Assembly (NCBI GenBank): GCA_001275005.1 | Contig: JWZX01001546.1 | Location: forward strand, 1 to 10,484 | Reading direction: 5' to 3' | DNA: 10,484 nt | From: Chrysochromulina tobinii | Taxonomy: Eukaryota > Haptophyta > Prymnesiales > Chrysochromulinaceae | Part shown: piece after piece, positions 6,241-10,484 of the stretch | Layout of the letters: each line of letters opens with the position of its first letter | Position numbering within the stretch: the stretch's first letter is position 1 | Notes under the pieces: model-generated | Seen by the model: only the letters and a program-made list of their open reading frames with translations | Database searches by the model: none | Told to the model about the DNA's origin: nothing | Made by a program: the position numbers and the translations under genes

Positions 6241-6631
6241 TGATTTACCGAGGCAGTACAACTCTCCGCGGGTGCACCGGCGACTTTGCGACTGTTTGCG
6301 ATCGACTTTGCCCTCCGTTTCGGATTCCCGTGGCGATTTCATGTTCACAGAGTGTTCACAGAGCGTGCCAAGTCAAGTCAAGTCAAGCCCACTCCCGTCC
6401 TCCCCTGCTGGCTTCCGGAGCACATTCGATAGGCTTCCCTATGGTTGTCTGTTGTTTATGTGTAGACTTGACTTGACTTGCGTGCGCAACAACGACGCAT
6501 TTCTTCAAAACTAAACCACTAACGTGACGGTAGTCACGCGGCCTGATGAGGTTTTGTTTTGAGGTCCGATTCTGGAAAGTTTGGTTTCGTGCATCGCGTC
6601 ACGTGCACGCCTGGCCGCCCTCGTGGCCCAC
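6241..6631. promoter_or_regulatory. Shared divergent promoter region
   Basis: Lies between the oxidoreductase start (minus) and the SDR start (plus). It contains TGTTCACAGAG twice head to tail (6342-6352, 6353-6363), pentanucleotide AAGTC/GACTT arrays in opposite orientation (6369-6387 and 6465-6480), and the hairpin CGTGAC-GGTA-GTCACG at 6523-6538. No convincing TATA box was identified. The regulatory role is inferred from position only. Confidence 0.5.
6369..6480. repeat. AAGTC-array inverted repeat
   Basis: CAAGTCAAGTCAAGTC (6369-6384) is the exact inverse complement of GACTTGACTTGACTTG (6465-6480), a 16-bp stem around an 80-bp loop. Both arms are 5-bp tandem arrays. Confidence 0.9.
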
Positions 6632-7318
6632 ATGGATGACGCGCAGCTTGCATACGACGAACAGCCTGAAGGCGGCGGCCGCTCAACGAACATGCTGGTA
6701 GCCTGCTTAGTTTGCTCCCTTGGCTATGCCATCGCGAAATGGGTTTTGCGGCCGTGCCAGCCGTCGATCACGCTGCCGCCGCCACCGACGACAGTGGATC
6801 ACACCGCTCGCGCTGACGACAACGAAGCGGAGCTTGCTCGCGCGCCCAAGACGGGCTTGCGCTACCTGGTCGTAGGGACGGGCTCTGTGGGAACATGCAT
6901 CGTGGAGGCGCTGTTAGCACGCGGTGAGGAGCACGTTCGTGGATTCGACATCGTACCAAACCCTGCACTTGTTGAGCTCAAAGTCGAGACGGTCCAAGGG
7001 TCCGTGACACAGCTCGCCGACCTGACTGCTGCCTGCCAAGGCATCGATGTTGTGTACGCGACGTTTGCGCTCATTCGCTTCTACGAGCGGCTTCGATTCC
7101 AGTACGCGGCCTCGCATGCTGTCAACGTGGTGGGCACAGCCAACCTGGTCGCCGCCTGCAAGGCGGCTGGCGTGCGAGTGCTCGTCGTGACCTCGACCTC
7201 CAACGTGTGCGTCTCCCCAAGCTGGTGTCCGACCTGGCCGGTGAAGGCCTTGACTGAGGACACGCCGCTCGTCGACCCCACCACAAGCCCGTCGCACTAC
7301 GGCTGGACCAAAGTCCAG
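6632..7318 (+). CDS. 3-beta-HSD-type extended SDR, 5' part only
   Basis: 229 aa from ATG 6632 (alternative ATG 6692) to the putative donor CCAG|GTGCGC. A hydrophobic segment, MLVACLVCSLGYAIAKWVL (about 21-39), suggests an N-terminal membrane anchor and is followed by a Pro-rich linker. The Rossmann fold starts at LRYLVVGTGSVGT with GxGxxG at residues 82-87. Further landmarks are HVRGFDIVPNP, VQGSVTQLADL, NVVGTANLVAACKAAGVRVL, the TSTSNV active-site serine region (187-192) and the catalytic YxxxK as Y223-GWT-K227. These mark an extended SDR close to 3-beta-hydroxysteroid dehydrogenase/isomerase or sterol-4-carboxylate decarboxylating types, probably acting on sterols at ER membranes (inference). 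The C-terminal substrate domain expected after YxxxK (commonly over 100 aa) is not in the window. The next exon belongs to another family and is out of phase, so this gene looks truncated or chimeric. Confidence 0.75.
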
Positions 7319-7428
7319 GTGCGCTGATGGCCGCTTCTGGCCACTGATGATCACTGATGGCGACTGATGACCACTGATGACCACTGATGACCACTGATGA
7401 CCACTGATGACCGTATGGTGGCCTGCAG
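7319..7428 (+). repeat. 10-bp-repeat intron at the SDR/amidohydrolase junction
   Basis: Starts with the donor-like CAG|GTGCGC, carries about nine variants of a 10-bp unit (CTGATGACCA / CTGATGGCCG type) and ends with the acceptor-like GGCCTGCAG|GTT. The same repeat family fills the start of the intron at 7946-8203. The upstream exon ends in phase 0 while the downstream exon needs phase 2, so splicing across it would shift the frame. Confidence 0.7.
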
Positions 7429-8281
7429 GTTCGTGCTCGACCACTGCGGCGGCCACCACCAGCTCACACCGAGCTCGCCCGCCTCGATGCGCGAGGCGTG
7501 GCGAGATGGAATCTCGCATCTCGGCCCGATCTCGAACGTGTACTGCAAGCTCTCCGGTCTCTTGGGTGCCCAGGGTGGCGCCGAGGGCGGCGGCGGCGGC
7601 GTCGTGGGCTGGTCACCCGACGCACAGCGCGAAACGGTACGGCACGGCCTCACTGCGTGCCTCCCTATTTGCCCTCATTACCCTAATTACCCTACACAGT
7701 ATGGAGGGGCCTCACTGCGTGCCGCACTGCTCTGCGTACCTCTCTCGTAGCCTCTCTGATCGCCTCTCTGATCGCCTCTTGATTGCCTCCCTCATCAGGT
7801 GCTCCACTGCTTGGCCCATTTCCCGCCCGAACGGCTGCTCTTCGGCGGCGATTGGCCCGTGTGCTCTCTCTCGGCGCCCCTGGGTGCGTGGCTCGCATGC
7901 TGCGAGGCCCTCCTGAACGAGGCGGGATTGAGCGACGAGCAACAGGTGATATGCAGCCCCTGATGGCCACGGATGGACTTTGGTAGCCTCCGATGGCCGC
8001 TGATGGCCGCTGATGGCCGCTGATGGCCTCTGATTGCAATCTGAACGAGGCGTGGATCTGACGTGCGTGGCCTCTGATTGCAATCTGATTGGAATCTGAC
8101 GAGCCACAGGCGTGGATTGCAATCTGGCTGGAATCTGATTGGAATCTGATTGGAATCTGATTGCAATCTGATTGCAATCTGATTGCAATCTGACGAGCCA
8201 CAGGCGTGGATCTGGAGCAAGAGCGCGCAGCACGTGTACAGGATCGACTTATCCTCAGCTGGCGCACTCGAGATCGGCTGA
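7429..8281 (+). CDS. Amidohydrolase-2 / lactonase-type hydrolase, 3' part, three exons
   Basis: Model: join(7429..7636, 7799..7945, 8204..8281), about 143 aa of the C-terminal half; the first base completes a codon from a missing exon. Family marks in order: FVLDHCGG (the DHxG strand of the TIM barrel), ISNVYCKLSG (NVYxKLSG), then across the first splice ETV|LHCLAHF, PPERLLFGGDWPV (family RLxFGSDWP with the metal-binding Asp), LLNEAGLSDEQQ, and across the second splice AWIWSKSAQHVYRIDL near the C-terminus. Both internal splices are phase 0 and join conserved segments without gaps, which strongly supports the model. Relatives are metal-dependent hydrolases such as L-fuconolactonase and 2-pyrone-4,6-dicarboxylate lactonase; the substrate here is unknown. 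The N-terminal half, with the HxH metal ligands, is absent; upstream lies an SDR fragment instead. Either a broken gene or an assembly join. Confidence 0.75.
7637..7798 (+). other. Amidohydrolase intron, introner-like 3' end
   Basis: Donor ACG|GTACGG and acceptor CTCATCAG|GTG; 162 nt, phase 0. Internally GGCCTCACTGCGTGCC occurs at 7646-7661 and 7708-7723, and TCTGATCGCC-type repeats precede the 3' end. The terminal 23 bp (7779-7801) equal those at 1346-1368 and 1379-1401 in the EF-hand gene. Confidence 0.8.
7946..8203 (+). other. Amidohydrolase intron built of 10- and 11-bp repeats
   Basis: Donor CAACAG|GTGATA and acceptor GAGCCACAG|GCG; 258 nt, phase 0. The first part repeats CTGATGGCCG (10 bp); the second part repeats TCTGATTGCAA or TCTGATTGGAA (11 bp). 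A 25-bp stretch spanning the acceptor and the start of the last exon (8187-8211) also occurs inside the intron at 8093-8117. Use of that inner acceptor would soon reach a stop codon. Confidence 0.8.
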
Positions 8282-8300
8282 GATCGGCTGAGATCGGCTG
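8271..8300 (+). repeat. 10-bp tandem repeat over the amidohydrolase stop codon
   Basis: AGATCGGCTG is repeated three times exactly. The TGA stop at 8279-8281 is formed by the first unit and the first base of the second, so stop and 3' UTR are made of the repeat. Confidence 0.85.
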
Positions 8301-8850
8301 AGCTGCGCGCGCACGAATGCATGCGCGTGCGATGGGCGCTCACCTGCACCTACACCTCTGCGACTCGCCGACACTCCCGACATACGAGGCAGACTCTCTC
8401 AAGACTTGTGTTCCCCTCCCGGAGTGTGTATAAGTATTTACACAGTGTATTGAGTATTGGGATATTCCTATTTGACCTCTTGGCTTGTTTTTAGAACTCC
8501 TGATAGAACTAGAAGCCAAGGTAGTTTGCAACGGCGCAGGCCGACCGGACCGCCATCAGAGTCCGCGGGAGGGGCGCGAGTGGGCGGACGGACGGGCGAA
8601 TCGGCAGCCGCGAGAGCATGATAATTGATATGTTTCTGTCTGATACAGGTGCGGCGAAGGGTGAGGGCCAGAGAACGATTGACGGCGTGTACATCTGGAC
8701 GTCCAGCGGGATTTCGTATTTGCTGCCAATTTCGCCACGTGTTCCGTTCCCGCGAGTCCAGGACCTAACGCTTTTTAGAACTTGGCGAGCACGGCAACTC
8801 TTTTGGACCGCGCAGCGCATCCGCGACCGCGACGGCCCTGCCCAGCGGAG
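8282..8850. other. Intergenic region and 5' flank of the Ala-rich protein gene
   Basis: No supported gene. TGTGTA (8425-8430) and TACACA (8439-8444) form an inverted repeat around TAAGTATT, giving a TATA-like GTATAAGTA. CTTGGCTT (8479-8486) and AAGCCAAG (8513-8520) form an 8-bp stem around 26 nt. A 90-codon ATG frame at 8618-8890 overlaps the next gene's start in another frame and has no recognisable motif. Confidence 0.5.
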
Positions 8851-10484
8851 ATGGCTCAGAAGTACGCCAACGGCACCGGCGTGTTCGTGAAGCGCAGCAG
8901 CGGCGAGGAGAGTCTTGCCTTTGTGAAGGAATTCAACGAGGAGAAGCTAGTCTACACGCTCGAGCTCGATAAAGCTGGCTCCGGCAAGATCAAGCAGTGC
9001 CGTGAGAAAGATATTGTGCGCACCTTGGATGCAGAGGGGGGCGCAGCGGAGGCGCCGGCCGAGGGGTCGGCCTTCGCCGTCGGCGCCCGCGTGTATGTGA
9101 AGCGCAGCAGCGGAGAGGAGAATCTCGCCTTCATCAAGGAGTTCGACGCGGAGAAGAAAATCTACAAGCTGGAGCTTGACAGTGCTGGCTCCGGCAAGAT
9201 CAAGCAGTGCCGTGAGAAGGATATGCGCCCCGCGCCAGAGGATGCTGCGGCGGACCCCCCCGCAGACGATGCTGCAGCGGCGGAGGCAGCGGCGGCGGAG
9301 GCGGCCGCAGCCGAGGCGGCGGCGGCTGAGGCGGCTGCAGCCGAGGCGGCGGCGGCCGAGGCGGCGGCGGCTGAGGCGAAGGCGAAGGCCGAGAAGGCGA
9401 AGGCGAAGGCGGAGGCCGAGGCGAAGTTGTACACACCGCCCGCGGCGGTGAACAGCGCCAAAGTGGCGGAGCTTCGTGAGCAGCGATTGAGCGAGGTGGC
9501 CATGCTACGACAGCAGCGCTTGGCTGACGAAGCTGCGAGGGTGGCCAAGGCGGCAGCCGAGGAGGCGGCGGCGGCCGAGGAGGCCCGACGCGTCGAGGAG
9601 GTGCGTCGCACCGCCGAGGCCGAGGCGCCATCCGCTGAGTGGACTAACAAGGCAGCTTCCTTCTTGAAAGAGATGGAGGAGGAGGAGAGGGCGTCGCAGG
9701 AGCGCCTATACCGGCTACGTGAGGAGTCGGAAGCCGAGCTCGAGGCTGCCGCACGCGCCGCGACGGCTGCCGAGGATGCAGGCTGGGTACCCGACGACGA
9801 GGCATTGAGCCGCGGCGGCACCCCGGCTCCAGCTGGGTCGCCGGAGCCGGCTCCAGCTGGGTTGCCGGAGCCGGAGCCGCCAAGCACCGATCGGTATGAG
9901 GAGAGCCGCAGCGGCAGCCTCGCTGCCGAGCCGTCGGCTGACAAGCCGCCCGACACGCCGGAGCTGGAGCCGCCAACCATCTTCTCCGAGATGGACTCCG
10001 AGATCGATCACTTCGTAGGCATCGAGAGCGGGGCACCCACCGAGGACGGCACCGTACCGGAGGACGCCCTGGCTGCCGCGACAGCCGAACTCGAGGCGGC
10101 CAAGAAAGATGCGGCGGCTAAGAGAGGCAAAGTGGCGGCCTTGGCCGCCGCCGCCGCAGCTGAGCTCGAGGCGGCCAGGGCGGAGGCAGCGGCCAAGATT
10201 GCTGCACTAGTGGCTGCCCGCACGGCGATGCTCGAAGAAGCTGACCCCGCCTCCCCCTCGGCTGTTTTGGAAGAAGCGAACCCCGAGCTCGTCGCCGCAG
10301 CGCCCGTCGCCGCAGCGCCCGTCGCCGCAGTGCCTTTCGCCGCAGCGCCCGTCGCCGCAGTGCCTTTCGCCGCAGCGCCCGTCGCCACAGTGCCTTTCGC
10401 CGCAGCGCCCGTCGCCGCAGCGCCCGTCGCCGCAGCGCCCGTCGCCGCAGCGCCCGTCGCCGCAGCGCCCGTCGCCGCAGCGCC
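8851..10484 (+). CDS. Multi-domain protein: two SH3/Tudor-like repeats plus Ala-rich coiled coil, 3' incomplete
   Basis: Open without a stop from ATG 8851 to the window end, 544 complete codons. Two near-identical 47-residue units begin at residues 9 and 79 (70-residue spacing), each with V(F/Y)VKRSSGEE, LAF(V/I)KEF, a (V/I)Y-LELD turn and GSGKIKQCREKD. The beta-rich pattern suggests small SH3/Tudor-like barrels (inference). Then come seven AAAAE units (141-175), a KAKAEKAKAKAEAEAK stretch, long Glu/Arg/Ala helices with probable coiled coil (about 192-311), a Pro/Ala/Glu-rich linker (about 320-345), an acidic IFSEMDSEIDHF segment, another Ala/Glu/Lys helix (about 410-467) and a VAAAP array from 481 onward. 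No signal peptide or membrane span is seen. It is probably a structural or scaffold protein; no enzyme motif found. The start sits in a GGAGATGG context, and the frames just upstream have no better start. Confidence 0.75.
   Translation, partial: MAQKYANGTGVFVKRSSGEESLAFVKEFNEEKLVYTLELDKAGSGKIKQCREKDIVRTLDAEGGAAEAPAEGSAFAVGARVYVKRSSGEENLAFIKEFDAEKKIYKLELDSAGSGKIKQCREKDMRPAPEDAAADPPADDAAAAEAAAAEAAAAEAAAAEAAAAEAAAAEAAAAEAKAKAEKAKAKAEAEAKLYTPPAAVNSAKVAELREQRLSEVAMLRQQRLADEAARVAKAAAEEAAAAEEARRVEEVRRTAEAEAPSAEWTNKAASFLKEMEEEERASQERLYRLREESEAELEAAARAATAAEDAGWVPDDEALSRGGTPAPAGSPEPAPAGLPEPEPPSTDRYEESRSGSLAAEPSADKPPDTPELEPPTIFSEMDSEIDHFVGIESGAPTEDGTVPEDALAAATAELEAAKKDAAAKRGKVAALAAAAAAELEAARAEAAAKIAALVAARTAMLEEADPASPSAVLEEANPELVAAAPVAAAPVAAVPFAAAPVAAVPFAAAPVATVPFAAAPVAAAPVAAAPVAAAPVAAAPVAAA
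9271..9375 (+). repeat. AAAAE coding array, seven 15-bp units
   Basis: Seven consecutive 15-bp units each encode Ala4-Glu, with alanine codons varying among GCG, GCC, GCT and GCA. Synonymous scatter with an invariant peptide suggests selection on a charged rigid helix, not only recent repeat slippage. Confidence 0.9.
10291..10484 (+). repeat. VAAAP coding array, 13 units, running off the window
   Basis: Thirteen 15-bp units (the last lacks one base) with consensus GTCGCCGCAGCGCCC. Units 3-8 alternate VA(A/T)VP and FAAAP, making a 30-bp higher-order repeat; unit 7 carries a Thr. Units 9-13 are identical, implying recent slippage or an array that continues past the window. Confidence 0.95.

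Noticed and set aside
7498-7686. Open frame MARWNLASRPDLERVLQAL... as SDR continuation after the intron
   Set aside because: It is the frame obtained by splicing 7318 to 7429, but it shows no SDR C-terminal features, while the alternative frame carries amidohydrolase motifs continuing through two further exons.
7671-7697. Interstitial telomere-like CCCTAA words
   Set aside because: Only a 9-bp degenerate series (CCCTCATTA, CCCTAATTA, CCCTACACA) inside an intron; too short for a telomeric tract.
8033-8192. CRISPR-like repeat array
   Set aside because: Units are 10-11 bp, contiguous and without spacers, and lie inside a spliced intron of a eukaryotic gene.
7692-8349. Minus-strand open frames with repeated NQIAIRLQSD and MREAI peptides
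   Set aside because: These are translations of 10- and 11-bp intron repeats and of the introner-like motif. The plus strand carries conserved amidohydrolase exons.
8618-8890. 90-codon ATG frame MIIDMFLSDTGAAKGEG...
   Set aside because: Overlaps the start of the 8851 gene in another frame; no recognisable domain, although an upstream exon cannot be excluded.
9162-10388. Long minus-strand open frames (272 and 126 codons) rich in Ser/Ala
   Set aside because: They are antisense to the 8851-10484 gene. Their composition is the complement of Ala/Glu repeats, and the plus frame has clear duplicated domains and stays open throughout.
1-10484. tRNA or rRNA genes
   Set aside because: No cloverleaf with matching acceptor and T-arm, nor any conserved rRNA string, was recognised on either strand by eye.

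Overview
The window looks like nuclear DNA from a GC-rich unicellular alga. Genes are split by short GT-AG introns, are spread over both strands without operons, and are separated by repeat-rich spacers. The introns are built from short tandem repeats, and two unrelated genes share an intron 3' end. The overall style resembles haptophytes, but that placement is an inference. No rRNA, tRNA, CRISPR array or phage gene was recognised.

Layout: (1) 269-1862 (+) is a three-exon gene for a protein with two near-identical units of two EF-hands each, flanked by coiled-coil segments. (2) 1863-4600 is a spacer-like region dominated by a segmental duplication (about 2486-3150 and 3890-4600, roughly 1.41 kb apart). 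Each copy carries a hypothetical minus-strand frame and a conserved non-coding block. (3) 4840-6240 (-) is an apparently complete Gfo/Idh/MocA-family oxidoreductase of 466 aa. (4) 6241-6631 is a divergent promoter region. (5) 6632-7318 (+) is the 5' part of a membrane-anchored extended SDR of the 3-beta-HSD type. (6) 7429-8281 (+) is the 3' part of an amidohydrolase-2/lactonase-type gene in three exons. The SDR half and the amidohydrolase half meet inside a 10-bp-repeat intron and their splice phases do not match. (7) 8851 to the window end (+) is a large open frame with two SH3/Tudor-like repeats, long Ala/Glu coiled-coil regions and two pentapeptide arrays. It has no stop in the window.

The genes do not form an obvious pathway, although the oxidoreductase and the lactonase-type amidohydrolase families both often act on sugars. 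The most interesting theme is intron birth and repeat-driven gene remodelling. One intron is bracketed by a 23-bp duplication of exon sequence. Its 3' end recurs in a second gene. Another intron contains a copy of its own acceptor and downstream exon edge. One intron is present in only one of two homogenised EF-hand units. Two half-genes are joined within repeat DNA.
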